NCBI RefSeq assembly: GCF_030253575.1
Contig: NC_080568.1
Span: 24,265,501-24,329,500, forward strand
Reading direction: 5' to 3'
DNA: 64,000 nucleotides
Source of the DNA: Rhododendron vialii
Lineage: Eukaryota; Streptophyta; Magnoliopsida; Ericales; Ericaceae
Shown here: positions 35,879-48,219 of the stretch, piece by piece
Position numbering within the stretch: the stretch's first letter is position 1
Layout: every line of letters starts with the position of its first letter
The notes under the pieces: model-generated
What the model was told of the DNA's origin: nothing
What the model saw: only the letters and a program-made list of their open reading frames with translations
Databases searched by the model: none
Made by a program: the position numbers and the translations under genes

Positions 35879-37320
35879 TTTGTAAGTCCAAAACTGTTGT
35901 CCGTTCATGAATTCATAAATTTCAGGGAACTGTTAATTAAAGGATTAATTATACTTTTGGGTAGGATTTCAGGATTAATTATTGTGCCATTGCTGTCACT
36001 TCTCTTTAATTCCAATACAAATACTACTTAAATTGCCTACCCAAAAGAAGAAAGGACATCATCTGTTCAGCATTAGAAGTTTCTTCGGCCTTTCAACTTG
36101 AGTATTGCTCAGTGGTCACCTCCACCAACTCATCAGAAAAGGCTTATAATGCAGAAATGAGGGAAAGCTAAAGAGTGGCATCGCTATTATATGCCCATTA
36201 ATTCACTGATTAGCCTCACTACAGTTGGTTGGTATTTCCACTGCCCAATCCGATCAAAGGCAAGGTTATCCGTGCCGGGACTAGAAAATCCATAAAAATT
36301 TACTTTCTTGAGGTTTGACCCTGTGAATCAAACGTGCTTGCTTATTTATTGCAGTATGGTTTGTAGTGGTGGCTTGCTGAGTTAGTGCAACGCTATTACA
36401 ACAGCATGTGCATCCATCTTGGATTCACATTACTCTGCAATAGCTTCAATGCCAGTTTCATATCTCATCTTGTTTGCCTTGGGAATCTCTCCATATGCTA
36501 TGTTATTTTATCCTACATGTTAGTATTATTCATTGAAGGAGATGAATTCTAGAAGAGCTCAAACGTTTTCAAAAGTTAAGTCATTAAAGTGGGAGGACGA
36601 CGTTCTAAACGATAGATAAGATAGGAACTGAACTATCTCAACCAACGCTTTGTTGTAAACTAGAGACCAGATGATCGCATGAAAGCCTTAAAGGCCATGT
36701 TTGATTGGTTCTACGCAAATTTTAACAAAAATAAAAGATTGGTTCAAAACCTTATGCCACCGGAATGATAATATACCTATCATCATCTCCAATGGCGTTC
36801 ATGCCAAATTTTTAAGAGTCAAAGGCATTTTTTGGCTTTGCTACATTGTTATTTGGTCAAAATTTGACAAAAGTGTCGACCCATGCTAAAGCCATTTTTT
36901 GGCCGCCTCTACTTGCAATTGTTGGATCACACCCTCATATCACGGCCATTGAATTATTCCCAAGAGTCGTTAGATCGCAACCCTTGCAAGAAATGGCCAA
37001 GCCATTTTCGGCTCCCAAAATGTTTCCCCATTGGAGGAGAGAATTTTTGTCTTTGAAGCCGAAGGCTCCCAAAATGGCTCCCTGTTAAAGTTGCTCTGAG
37101 ATGAGGACTCCCAATGGACTAATAGAGAAAATTGTTAATTGCACATGCCTAAATTATTAGTTTTTTAATGTTATGTAGGATTTTATGATCAACTATGAAA
37201 ATGCAATCTAACAAGATTAGTAAATCAATCTCTATGTCTAATCAATTTAGTTAAATGCAAATTAGTCAATGGCTTGAAAGAAAGGTTGAATATAGAAAAC
37301 AACATGATCATCACCATGCA

Positions 37321-37322
<2 letters not shown>

Positions 37323-37390
<68 letters not shown>
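37323..37390. repeat. (CT)n microsatellite
   Basis: A perfect run of about 34 CT units, the longest dinucleotide repeat in the window. Confidence 0.95.
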
Positions 37391-37392
<2 letters not shown>

Positions 37393-38415
37393 GGCTTGGC
37401 AGGTTATGCCTAGGCTCTCCTTCGCTCTCTCGTATGATCACATGGGTATGAAACGGTTCTTCGTTAGATCTTTATTTGTAAAACAAAGATAATTATAGAC
37501 AGCAACTATTCATAAAAATGAGACTATCAAGCATGTTACTAGATTTTAATCTTTTTCTGATTCTAATATTGCCACAATTTCCTGATTATGAGCTCCCTAC
37601 CCAAGTGGACATGCCTCCAGGATTAGGTTGGTTCAGGCATGCACTGAAAGCCCCCTCTTCTTTTTTTTAATCCTCACCGATAGTCAAGGATGGAGCCAAG
37701 GAGGGCCAATAAGAGCGGTCGCCCCACTACGAAGAAAAAAAACTCTACTATTATATTTTAAAAAATAATTTCTTATGAAAGTATATAGGCTCGCTCCCCT
37801 CTAGTATTTTGGGGGAAAAAAAAAATCAAATAGTATTATCCAAAATCCAAATTGTAGCCCTAATCAATAGATTCAATACATAAAATATAAATTACGCAAT
37901 GAAGAGCCTAATGTCACATTAAACACACAATCAAATTTTTGGAAGGCCTAGCTTGGTATAACTTCCAAGCACTCGAGGGCACAAGTGTACTTCATGAAGA
38001 GAATAAATGGAACAAAAGATAAATATTCATGCAAGGGTCTTATAGGGCTTATACAAAATATTGGGGGCAATGGGCCCTTGCTACTTGTTTTTTGTTTTTG
38101 TTTTTTTTAGCGAAAGATCATCCCATTTATATTTCAAACAAAAAGATTACAACTACAATAACAAAGAACATACAACAAAACAAAACAAAAAACAAAGAAA
38201 AGCCGCAACAAATTAGTACCGAATCAAACCCATCAGACATTAGATTCGCCTATGATTGTTTTGGGTATGGAAAAGGAAAAAGAAAGACTAAAGTTGTACG
38301 ATCCAATTAGTCAGCCATTAGATCCTTCAACCTTTTCATTTCTTTTTTTCTTACCCAAATCATCGATCCAAACAGAGCCTAAAAATCCGAATCCATTACC
38401 TTTTCAAATTCGTAG

Positions 38416-41400
38416 TTACAACATGGCGCCTCCCAAAAGCAGCAATGACAGAAGGAAGAGCACCAGCTCCTTGTGTGGCTCAATCGATTTTTTGCTTTGT
38501 GAGGTAGGAGAAGGAACCGGGGGCCTGCTAACCGTCGTCACATTTGTTTCCTTCGCGCAAGTGAAATTGCAGCGGCTTGGACTTACTATTCTGTACACGC
38601 CGCTGCTTGCTAGAATGAAAACGTCTTTCCTGTTATCCTCTCCGAATGAGAACATGTATTCTAGAGCAGCTAAACGACTATTTGGCACGGAATTACAGGC
38701 CATAGGAGAGTCGGTAGCGCAACTGAAAGGAATGGAAGTCGTCGTAAAATTCCCACTTGTTATTGGGGTTTCTGCAGCTGCCCATATTGCACTTGAATAT
38801 AAATCTCCATACAAGTAACTGAACAATCCATTCGCAATTAGAAGGGTTAGTCATTTACCGTTAGTTTATAAAATTTCAAGCAAATAACATGATGAGACGG
38901 AGAGAGTTTCGAAACAAAAGTATCACATAACGACACCTTAATATGTAAATCAAGAGGGGATCTTAATATTTACCTTCCATACAAGCATGGATCAGTCGTG
39001 GAGCGATAGAAATATCCACCCGATATTGCTGCAGAACCTAAGTTCTTGTTAACGTCAGAGTGAGTGTATCCCAGAACAGGAAAGATGAGATCCGTTGCGT
39101 TAGCAGCAGAAGTATTTGCGTTGAAGGGAAGAGGTCCTTCGTACAAACTCCATCCGTAGTTCCCGCCCTTGGTGATGAGATCCACCTCCTCATATCTATC
39201 CTATTAGAATTCATTTGTTGTAACGTGCTAGTATCAGAACAATACGTAGTTGCGAAGCATTTGGAAGAGAATTATGCAGCCAAATTTGGTACATTATCGT
39301 AGGAAGAAAATACTTAAAAATCGGGCACGATCTTTATATTGTCTGTTCTCTGTTTTCATTTCTAAGAAAGCACGTGAAACTTTTTTGGCGAACTTTTTAG
39401 GACAACGAAAAGTGAAAACATATAGTTTCATTGGGAGAGTCGTTTTATGAAAGTTAAACAACCCTCCCTGCGGAAAGTCTAAGAGGCTGCTTCCAAAATT
39501 TTGCAAACTATCTTTGAACAAAAAAGAAACGACATGTCTTTTCGAACTTGCCATTGCTTTTATTTCACAAATCACACGAAACAGAAAACGGAAAAATGAA
39601 AACATGCCATTCAATCTACCAGGCCAACGTCTGCACAGAGGAAGTAGGAAGGCCTTTCTAAATCAAAGCTACAGCGCCAAGGATTTCTGAGTCCCAAAGC
39701 CCAAATTTCAGGCTCCGAGTCGTTGTCTTTGGCATAAGGATTATCCGCGGGGATGGAGTAGTTCCCCCATAGACCAAGATCACTTATTTCTTCTGGACCT
39801 GAACACCCATGGAAGAAAGTGAGAACAAATGGTCACAAGAAAGATATAACAGTAATGTTGATTTTCCTTTCCACAAGTTATAAATAAGAGCATGGGAAAG
39901 TTTTTCGTAACATCTCATGGCAAAGCTACAAAAGTAATAGGGTCCTCAGCCCCGAGAGTCAGTTGGGTTGGTTGGTAGGTTTGTTTCCCACACAATTAAC
40001 AGGGTTTGATTCTTAGGGTCAGGCTGTAAGAAAGAAATTTCTTGGGAATCCCCTAGTCCAGGTGTGGATGACCTGCCTTTGATCAGACTGGGGAGGGAAT
40101 TCGTCGAGGTGTGGATAAGCAAGCCCAAGCACCCCCGACTGTGGAACCAAAAAAAAATAGTAGAAGAGAAAGTAATGATTGAGGCATATACTCACTTGGT
40201 ATGTTATCTACATCAAGCCTCAAAATTTTTCCAAGCAGAGATTTCTTGCTTTGGGCAAAACTATAAGGATCACCTTTGATTCCGCCATCCCCCATCATCA
40301 AGTACAAATACCCATCTTGTGGTCCGAAAAGAATCTGGCCGCCATGATCAGCCGTAGACGGAAGCCCCATTGTGAATATCCTTCTCACCTCCAATGGTTT
40401 AGCATTTTTTGCCTACAAATATATCATAATCAAACCAAATACTAACTATTCTTAATAAATCCTGCTTGATTTAACTATAGAATTCACATGCCTTGTGAGT
40501 GTGTTTGTGTGTGGTTATAGAATTTTTTTTATTAAGAATGGTAAAAAATTCACTTCTTCATCTTTCTCACACTATTCTTCTTCATGATTTCGTTTCTCTT
40601 CCCTCACTTTCCACAAGTTCCAAACAGGGCGTAAGAAAAAGAAATTCAAGAATCCGGGAGAAAGTTAAAAAGAGAAGCCAAACAATACCATTGAAGGATC
40701 TGATGCAGTTCCATTGGCAGAAAACTCCCCAATAACACTCTGATACCGGCACGGTTGCGCTCCATTCGACGTACTCAGCTTTGCCGGATCACAATTCACG
40801 TCCGAATTACACGAACACCTTCCCGAACACGCAGGCGACGTAACCTTATCGCAGTTAAAGGAAGCAAAGAACCTCCCGTTACTCCCGAAATCTGGGTGAA
40901 ACGCCATTCCCAGCATCCCAAAGCTCGTGTCTAGGTGAACTTGATCACTTAAATCCACAAACGGGTTCGACTCGTCCAATCCCAAGCTCTCCCCCGAGCC
41001 CTGCTCTGGTACCGTAGCCAGCCATATTTTACCAGCTTGGCTCGACAAGAAAACGCGCTGGGACCCATCCGGGTGCGGGGCCAAGTTAATGTACTGCCCG
41101 CCGTCGAGTTTCTCGAGGCACATGCCGTGTGGTGGTACCAAGGTTCCGGAGTCATTAAGAGAAACCGGTTGGCCGTTGAAACAAAGGGAGTTGTTGTCAG
41201 GGGCGCCGCCAAAAACTTGGCAGAAGTCGGTTTGGGATTGCCAGAGGTCGGTCAGTTTGGTGGAGGTGGAGTTTTGTGGGACGCCCCCGGCACTGCCTTG
41301 CAATGAGGGGGCGAAAGGGGAGTTTATGATGGAGGTGTTTTGACAAGCAGTCCATACGGTTGAGCAGAAGCTGGTTGTGGTTGGAAGGGAGGAGTTGCAG

Positions 41401-43568
41401 AGGATGGGAACTGGTTGAGGACCTGATTTGATGCCGAATAAGTCTGCTGCATATTGATCACAAGTCTGCAACATAACGGGAAAAATGCAAATTAACATGT
41501 GATAGTTTCAGTTTTTTGAGGTATATATAACCGTTTTTGCGATTAACGATTTTCGTTTGAGAATTTAAATTAAACAGAGAGATGAAACAGAGATTGTGAG
41601 AGTTGAACGTTGTAATTCTTGTTGCATAAAATGAACCTTTCTTCAATGTAAAACCACCTTTATGTTGTGTTGTCGTGTTTGAGCGATTGTTTTGTTTCCA
41701 TTCTGCGTTGGTAAAACACAAAAAACATACGAATGGCCGAGCGCCAAGTAAAAGACTGTTTTAACTTTCCTGTGAGTTTCATTTCTCTCGAGAAATTTGT
41801 ACACTAATCCGTGATTTGAGCATAGTTCAATAGTAGTCAGCATGTTGGATCACTGTGTCTTTGCAATCCAATGCCAGGACTGTCAAGAAAGCTAATGCAA
41901 GTTCGCTATGAGTTCGCGGTGTCGAATTCAGTGAAGCTGGGATTGTGTCTAAACGTACTTTTAGAGAGCACAATATAATGAGGTTTCATAATTGGCTTTA
42001 TCAACTGCATGACAAATCCAGAAATTCAGGAAATTGTGGCAAAATTTAAATTTGAAAAAACCAGGTTCATATATCTAAAAAACTAATTTCAGAGAGTGTG
42101 TATAGATATGAAATGGGTGCAATTCTGAAGCAAACAAAACACAGCCTAATTTGATAGAAACTAAAACAAGATAGGGAGAAATGAATTTGTTTTTGCCCAG
42201 TCCTTTTCTTTTTTCCATCACAAAACCAATTCCCAAGCGCTAGCCTAATTTAATCGAAAATGGACAAAACAAGAGCGAATAGCACTTGACCTCAGCAGGT
42301 ACAAACTGGGCCTTTCTACTACTAGTAGTGGCAGAGATACCGAATTATAAAGAATTTACAAGGAAAATGCATTAGGCTGTCAATAAGGCAGAAAAAAGAA
42401 GAAAAAAGAACAGAGCTTAAAAATTTGTTAAAGAGCTTTGAAAAATGGTTAAGAGTGTATCAAAAACTGTGATTTGTTTGTATTCTTTTTACCTTACTAA
42501 CTCAACAGACTGTCAATAGCGTAACTGTTTATATAATGGCAACTTAAAGCTCGTTTGGATGGTTGCAATAGACATGAGAGATTGGATTACAAATTTCGTT
42601 GAAGCCCGTTTTTATAACAATTGAATGCTATATTGATACTCCCTTACTAATTAATTTGATGAATTATACGTATGAGATGGATTTACTCATGACATGAAGT
42701 AAGTAACACATTATTGTTAGCTTAACAAAAAAAAGAAGTAAGACATGATCTTTAGAGCAAGTGCAACAGTGCATTTTTAGCTATTCTAGCTAGCTCAAGA
42801 CACAAAACACCTCCTCCAAGAGCCCCTACCCCAGATGAAAAGGCAAAAAGAAAATGAAACAACGGAAAGAATGAGTATTTTAATAGGTAACTGGTAAAGT
42901 GGAGAGGGTTGTTGGAGGGTTGAAAAGGAGGAGGATTAGCTAAATCCAAAAATATGAAATATTCATTAGTTATTTTACATATTCATTGATGCACTTGCAT
43001 AAACAATATAATTATACTGTACTACAAGCATTTCCAAGCCGGGGAGAATATAATAAATAAAGATGTCTTTCTAATCAGGGTATTCGGGCAGCTTACGCAT
43101 CCCTACTAATGTTTGAAGGATCAATCCAGCATTTTCTATCGGGAGCCCGATTAAAACTAGAGCAGCGCCTCATTGAAATTATGATAGCAACTAGAAAGTA
43201 GCAAATCCTTGAGCTTTCGGCGTTTTGCCACTCCCTTTAGAACAGCATGTGAACAAAGATAGGCCACAAAGAGCAATATTACAAGAGATGCCCACTGTAC
43301 AAAACATGGCAGATAAGAACTTACTGCGCAAAGAATTGATTTCACAAGAGTAGCACAGCCGGAATCAGATATATTCATTGCCAGAAAATTCTTTCGCAGT
43401 TCCAAATCTTTAGCTGAATCACAGCAGACTTTCCCATTGTATGGACAGAAGGCCAGAGGGGTCTTTTGTATGGCAGGTGCCCCTGTACCAATTCCGGAGG
43501 AAAAAAACAGAACATTCATTGATTGAATTAAAATAGATCAAAATTTTCATATACTACATATATATAAG

Positions 43569-43607
<39 letters not shown>

Positions 43608-43710
43608 AGAGAGACTCACTCAAATCAGTACACATGGGTAGTGAAGAAGCAGGAAATGGAAGCAACAGGAGGTGACAAAACAGGAAGAGAAAGCTAAGAA
43701 TGCCATCCAT
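38416..43710 (-). CDS. HIPL1: HIPL (hedgehog-interacting-protein-like) secreted protein, 7 exons
   Basis: Exons: 43710-43620, 43482-43325, 41465-40689, 40412-40196, 39798-39620, 39200-38974 and 38818-38416, total 2052 bp, 683 residues, all phases consistent. A signal peptide (MDGILSFLFLFCHLLLLPFP) is followed by a cysteine-rich folate-receptor-like region (PLAFCPYNGKVCCDSAKDLE, ATLVKSILCATCDQYAADLF) and a GSDH-type beta-propeller (LDTSFGMLGMAFHPDFGSNG, IFTMGLPSTADHGGQILFGP, WALGLRNPWRCSFDLERPSY, LITKGGNYGWSLYEGP). The C-terminus is Ser/Pro/Lys-rich then hydrophobic (VLFLLSLLLLGGAML), typical of a GPI signal. Plant HIPLs are cell-surface proteins related to quinoprotein glucose/sorbosone dehydrogenases; their substrate is not known. 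The segment at the exon 5/6 join reads ADVGL/DRYEEVD where relatives have GQD. HIPL1 versus HIPL2 is not resolved. Introns hold a SINE and a MITE. Confidence 0.9.
39939..40168 (+). mobile_element. SINE (Au-like) in a HIPL intron
   Basis: Lies in the intron between exons 4 and 5. The head contains GGGTTGGTTGGTAGG and a B-box-like GGTTTGATTCT; the tail has TCGTCGAGGTGTGGATAAGC and a poly-A run. AAAGTAAT occurs on both sides (39931-39938 and 40169-40176), a likely 8-bp target duplication. It is opposite in direction to HIPL. Confidence 0.65.
42756..42999. mobile_element. MITE in HIPL intron 2
   Basis: Inverted ends GCAAGTGCAACAGTGCAT and (reversed) GCAAGTGCATCAATGAAT bound about 244 bp of non-coding DNA. 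Confidence 0.6.
43584..43607. repeat. (GA)n run in HIPL intron 1
   Basis: About 12 GA units following a TATATA stretch, just beyond the exon 1 donor. Confidence 0.85.
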
Positions 43711-43714
43711 AGTC

Positions 43715-43719
<5 letters not shown>

Positions 43720-43754
<35 letters not shown>
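43720..43754. repeat. (GA)n microsatellite in the HIPL leader
   Basis: About 17 GA units directly upstream of the HIPL start codon; CT-rich on the transcribed strand, as is common in plant 5' leaders. Confidence 0.85.
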
Positions 43755-43756
<2 letters not shown>

Positions 43757-45619
43757 AATACCCACTTTTTTACCTGCTCAATGCAGGCTTGAGAGTATGG
43801 GTTTTAATAGCTGGATATGACAAGTGGTATAAAACAGCCAAAAATTGAAGAAACTCTTTCGAGTCTTCCCCACTGTCCTTATCACAAGAAACTCTCTCCC
43901 ATTCGACAGTTTTTCAGCCACATGAAGTCAAGAATCACAGCGGTCGGAGTACATAGCAAAGTTGGGAATTAATTAAGATTTCAACAAAGACTTGAAGCCC
44001 AAAAATTGCGCAACTATTCAAATCTGAGTTGACTTGGACAAATATGAATATAGCTCAGAGGATGGTTGGTGGTTAAAGAGTAGAGCATTGATGTTGAAAT
44101 ATAAATATAAATATATGCATGTGTATTTACAGATAAGGCGACCAATGTTGGGGAAAATCTTGATAATATTTTGTGTATTGTACCCATCAACTACAACCCA
44201 TATTTGCTGGACTCCATTAATTGTACTCACAAAAGTTCTTCACACGAATCACACCCCAAACCAGGATTGCGCTTGAGAGCATCTCCGGTCCTTCCGCAAA
44301 ATTTCACTCAAATAGAGTAAAATTTGTGAAGAGCCGAATAAGCCTTAAAAAATGTGAGTTAAAGTTTGAGTCTTCCATGATTTTATTAAAACTGAAGTAA
44401 AAAGGCAATCTTGTATGAGATTGAGTCAAGGATTAGAGTGAGTTAAAAGGGGTTTACTTAGAATTTTATTTTAAGTCAATTAAAAGGTTCAGGGTACGAT
44501 AGGGTGGATGAAGCGCCTTTTCCTTTGCAAATATGTACTCATTTCTACAGGGACATAATGAAAAAACAAAAAGGACTCAAATATCTTTCCCCATAGTCCC
44601 ATCTTCGCTAGGGCAATGATTTTCATATTCTTCTTTTTTGCAACCACACTCATTTTTTTCATTTTATATGTACATTTACATGATTAGTCTTTCATGCGTG
44701 AATTTTCTTACATTTGGAATGGTAATATTGTAAATGCACTTCACAAGATAACAAAACAAGGAGTGCATTTAATTACCCTTTGCTTATATCCCATGTGATT
44801 CCCTCTTTTCCTTATCTCTCTGCAAATTAAAAACTCAAAGGTAGTATATGTGTATTGTGTATTATCCAATGGGTTGGGCTGGGCCACCAGTTTATGGCAC
44901 CAATAATTCAACCCTTCTAGTAGCTTTAAAAACTACAAACCTCAAGGGAGGTAGCTTTGTATTTTTAAAGCCTTCTAGTAGATTTAAAAACTAAAAATCT
45001 AACAACCCTACCAAATGGATGGCCGCTTTAGATCAGTGTTGGGTTCTTATATTCAACAGGATAAAACAATGACAAATCAGAATATTGATTGTCAAGTGAC
45101 CTTTTCCTCCTCCATAGGGTCATCGCCCACTGTCATACTGTATGATTCATACCTTTCCAAAAGTACGAACTCAGGAACTGAGTGGGTCTTGAGTCAACGA
45201 GTCATGCTGAGTCATGAAAATCTCAAGCAATTCACATATGTACGTTATTTGTGAAGCATAGAGTAGTCTGAGAATAAATGAACTAAATGCTCTAACCCAA
45301 TAGTACAAGAAATGTGAACGAACAAGCAGCAGCAACTATAGTAAAAGCATAGGGTTTCTGCAATGCACTGCTATCTGTTTGGTAAAAATCTCGATTTTAT
45401 ATTATTTGCTGGATTCAAGTCTGTCATTACTAATATTAGTGTAGAAAAAACCGAGGGAGTTGAAGAACAAACCTATGAGCTTGAACTCTGAGGTTACTAA
45501 CGATGTCAAGAATCGGGTGGATGCTCCAGGTACTCCAACAGATTCCGGCACATTTGTCGTGGACCTTTCAACGATCAAGTTGGTCCCGTTGTAGAAATGT
45601 ATCGAAAGCTCTAACAATA

Positions 45620-46150
45620 TGTTGGAAAATATTATAAGATATAGTAATATTTTATTTTAAGTGTGAATGAAAATTGATTTATTTTGGAGTTGTGGCACAT
45701 GTTCGCCATGAACGGATGCGTCCTTCTCGAACAGATGTGCATCCTTCTCGAACAGATATGCCTCTTTCCTTGGTGACTTTTCGTAAAATTTTGAGTTGGC
45801 CCATAAATATTATTTTCCTCATTCATTTTAAAAAGGTAGATTTTTCCTTCATTCATATGAGAAAGTTACAAACACAAGATGGTTCGCTAGACCTTTCAAT
45901 TGATGTGCTACTTTGGGGGGATTCTGTGCTACTTTGGAGGGATTCCGATCAAGTAGTGCTGAGAGATAGACTTTCATGTAAACCGTGAGCATCTTAGCGG
46001 GGACGAATCTGTCTTAAGTACAAAGTGTCACACACTAAAACTCGTCTTGATCACCAATTTGTTTCCATCAATTTTCAGGTTTTGAGTTTCGATTTTACTG
46101 CACTCATATTATCGGTTTTTATCACAAATAGTAAACACATTTTTCCAACA
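45620..46150. mobile_element. Probable solo LTR (Copia-size)
   Basis: The 531-bp stretch begins TGTTGGAAAATATTATA and ends ATTTTTCCAACA, so it has the TG...CA ends and the 10-bp inverted TGTTGGAAAA/TTTTCCAACA typical of Copia LTRs. The 5-bp flanks are CAATA and CAAGG, only partly alike, so the target duplication is decayed or absent. No internal retroelement region is present. Confidence 0.55.
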
Positions 46151-46260
46151 CAAGGGTTATATATAGTCTTATGAATGTGTTGTTGCCTCGTGCATATAGG
46201 GCTTGTGATTCAGTGAATCAGGGGATTGTGATCCCTTCATTGGAGCCCATCCCTTCCGAG

Positions 46261-46512
46261 ATTGATGGAGAGGATTTATGCAGGATTCCATGGATTTGAT
46301 AAGGATCCCCAACGGTTCAAAGTCTGGCCAGTCCCTGCTCCGCCGTTGCCTTGCTTCGAGCGGGCTGAACTTGCCAATCAGGACAGATTGATGGAGAGGA
46401 TTTATGCAGGATTCCATGGATTTGATAAGGATCCCCAACGGTTCAAAGTCTGGCCAGTCCCTGCTCCGCCGTTGCCTTGCTTCAAGCGGGCTGAACTTGC
46501 CAATCAGGACAC
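46261..46512. repeat. 126-bp tandem duplication
   Basis: Two adjacent units starting ATTGATGGAGAGG at 46261 and 46387 differ at a single visible site (CTTCGAGCGG versus CTTCAAGCGG). The period is 42 codons, so readable frames continue through on both strands. I do not recognise the sequence. Confidence 0.85.
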
Positions 46513-46783
46513 GTGTTGGCGGTGTTGCCCAGGCAGCCGAATCATATTGAGTCCTCATCAGTTACCATTTCTTTTTCTTTTCTTTTTGTCCATCACTGTG
46601 CCTTGAATAAAGAATAGCTCCCACCTACCTCCACCTCATGTTCACAGGTGTGAGGTGAAATTAGATAGGTAAAAATAAGCTCCATCTACCTTCACCCCGT
46701 GCTCCAACCTAACCTTCTACTACGTAATGCCAACAATTACAGATACCATTTTTTCTTCTTTGATCCTTCTATACAATCCTAGT

Positions 46784-46791
46784 CTATATAA
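46784..46791 (+). promoter_or_regulatory. TATA box of the tau GST gene
   Basis: CTATATAA lies about 40 bp upstream of the start codon, implying a very short leader of roughly 10-15 bases or a slightly more distant start site. Confidence 0.5.
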
Positions 46792-46829
46792 CTCAATACC
46801 CACAAGCCCCTATTGTTACAGAAGCTGCA

Positions 46830-47603
46830 ATGACGAAAAGAGACATAAAGCTTCTAGGTTTACGGCCAAGCCCATACGTGCATCGAGTCCAGTATGCACT
46901 CAACCTAAAGTCCATCGACTACGAATTCCTTGAAGAGAAATTCGGTTCCAAAACTGATCTCCTCCTTCAATCCAATCCTATTCACAAGAAAGTCCCAGTT
47001 CTAATCCACGCTGGAAAACCCCTATGCGAGTCTCTCATCATTTTGCAATACATTGACGAGACCTGGACCTCTACTCCGCCCATACTTCCTTCTGATCCCT
47101 ATGATAGAGCTATTGCCCGATTCTGGGCAGCCTATATCGACGATAAGGTACATCACATATGTTTTGTATGGAAATTAACTTTTGTAAACCTTCTTCTCAC
47201 TGTATTCTTTGTTTCATGTGTATCGCAGTGGTATCCGTCCCTCAAAGAGATTAGGATGACACATGAAGAGGAAGCGAAATTGGCAGCTATAGAGCGAGTG
47301 GTGGAAGGATTAGCATTATTGGAGGAGGCATTTGAGAAGTGTAGCAAGGGAAAGAGTTTCTTTGGTGGGGATAGCATTGGGTACCTCGATATAGCATTTG
47401 GGTGCTTCTTGGGGTGGCTGAGGGCGACGGAGAAGATAGCCGATGTGAAACTTCTTGATGAAGCCAAGATGCCGGGCCTGGTGGGATGGGCTCAGAGGTT
47501 CTGTTCAGATGATGCTGTCAAGGATGTTATGCCTAAAACTGACATGCTTGTTGAGATAGCCAAGATACTTCGAGGCATGTCCAAAGCCCCAACTCCCAAA
47601 TAA
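46830..47603 (+). CDS. Tau-class glutathione S-transferase, 2 exons
   Basis: Exon 1 is 46830-47147 and exon 2 is 47229-47603, making 230 residues, normal for tau GSTs (about 220-235), with the single intron at the family's usual place after the thioredoxin-like domain. The intron is 81 bp and contains no stop in frame, so the unspliced sequence also reads through; GT-AG borders and the family alignment show it is an intron. The N-domain has [20 protein letters not shown] with Ser14 as the likely glutathione-activating residue, and [20 protein letters not shown] for glutathione binding. The C-domain has [20 protein letters not shown]. The cytosolic enzyme conjugates glutathione to electrophiles and is typically induced by stress and herbicides. 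Exact subfamily member is not assigned. Confidence 0.93.
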   Translation: MTKRDIKLLGLRPSPYVHRVQYALNLKSIDYEFLEEKFGSKTDLLLQSNPIHKKVPVLIHAGKPLCESLIILQYIDETWTSTPPILPSDPYDRAIARFWAAYIDDKVHHICFVWKLTFVNLLLTVFFVSCVSQWYPSLKEIRMTHEEEAKLAAIERVVEGLALLEEAFEKCSKGKSFFGGDSIGYLDIAFGCFLGWLRATEKIADVKLLDEAKMPGLVGWAQRFCSDDAVKDVMPKTDMLVEIAKILRGMSKAPTPK

Positions 47604-48219
47604 AGCTTACCTATTACTCTAGAACCAGAGGTAGCTAGATCATAAGTTGTGAGGCCCTTCTTAGAAAAATGATTCCAATTCTCCATTTCGTATTATGTCG
47701 AGTTAGTTGGTAATAAAATGTGTTCTGTTGTAATAGTACTAAGAGAGAGCTCTCATGTATAATTACCCAAATTAAAATTTGAGATAGACAATGAAGGGTT
47801 GTTTGAGATCGACAATGAAGGGTTGTATAATTACCCAAATTAAAATTTGACATAGACAATGAAGGGTTGTTTGATTAATTGGAACGGCATGTATTAAGCA
47901 TGAGCGCTGCTACATGAAGTTGTAAATTATCCTGTTTTCATACCATATGCATCCGGAGTTTTTTTGGTAAGTGTTTTGCTGTACGTTTAGAACAACTGTA
48001 TCATTAAAGTCCTCCAAACTATTAATACCGTTGGCTTCGAAAATGCTTTGGTAAGCGGTGAATGATCAATCCAATGGACCTCTATCTACAATAATCCCCA
48101 CAGAAGTTGATCTCCTAAGCCTTGCTAATATGACACTAAGTCACTGAAAGCTCTATTTAATGTAATTTTATTTCTATTGGCTTTGGATAATCTCATACAA
48201 CATACGAGAAAACAAAATG
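47604..48219. other. Convergent 3' spacer between GST and CRR28, with a short tandem repeat
   Basis: Around 47759-47875 the block AATTACCCAAATTAAAATTTGA followed by GACAATGAAGGGTTGT is repeated with a 68-bp period, and the second half occurs a third time. Otherwise 3' untranslated sequence of the two genes; no other feature seen. Confidence 0.6.

Larger units (their letters stand above)
34507..38415. other. Intergenic spacer between the WAK-like gene and HIPL, no gene seen
   Basis: Contains a long hairpin (35026-35392), a SINE (35630-35878) and a CT microsatellite (37323-37390), listed separately. A MITE end resembling CCCTGTTAAAGTTGCTCTGA lies near 37080 without a partner. The remainder is AT-rich non-coding DNA. 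Confidence 0.5.
43711..46829. other. Intergenic spacer between HIPL and the GST gene
   Basis: Contains the HIPL promoter side, a lone MITE-like end at 44278 (GAGCATCTCCGG), a probable solo LTR (45620-46150) and a 126-bp tandem duplication (46261-46512), each listed or noted. No supported gene. Confidence 0.5.

Noticed and set aside
37323-37390. Possible CRISPR-like regular repeat
   Set aside because: It is a plain CT microsatellite in a plant nuclear genome; there are no spacers.
38252-38818. 188-residue open frame on the + strand
   Set aside because: It lies opposite the last HIPL exon, whose minus-strand reading matches the family and closes the gene model. The + frame has no recognisable domain.
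45402-45617. 71-residue minus-strand frame ending at the solo LTR
   Set aside because: No domain, and its edge coincides with the LTR boundary; not supportable as a gene.
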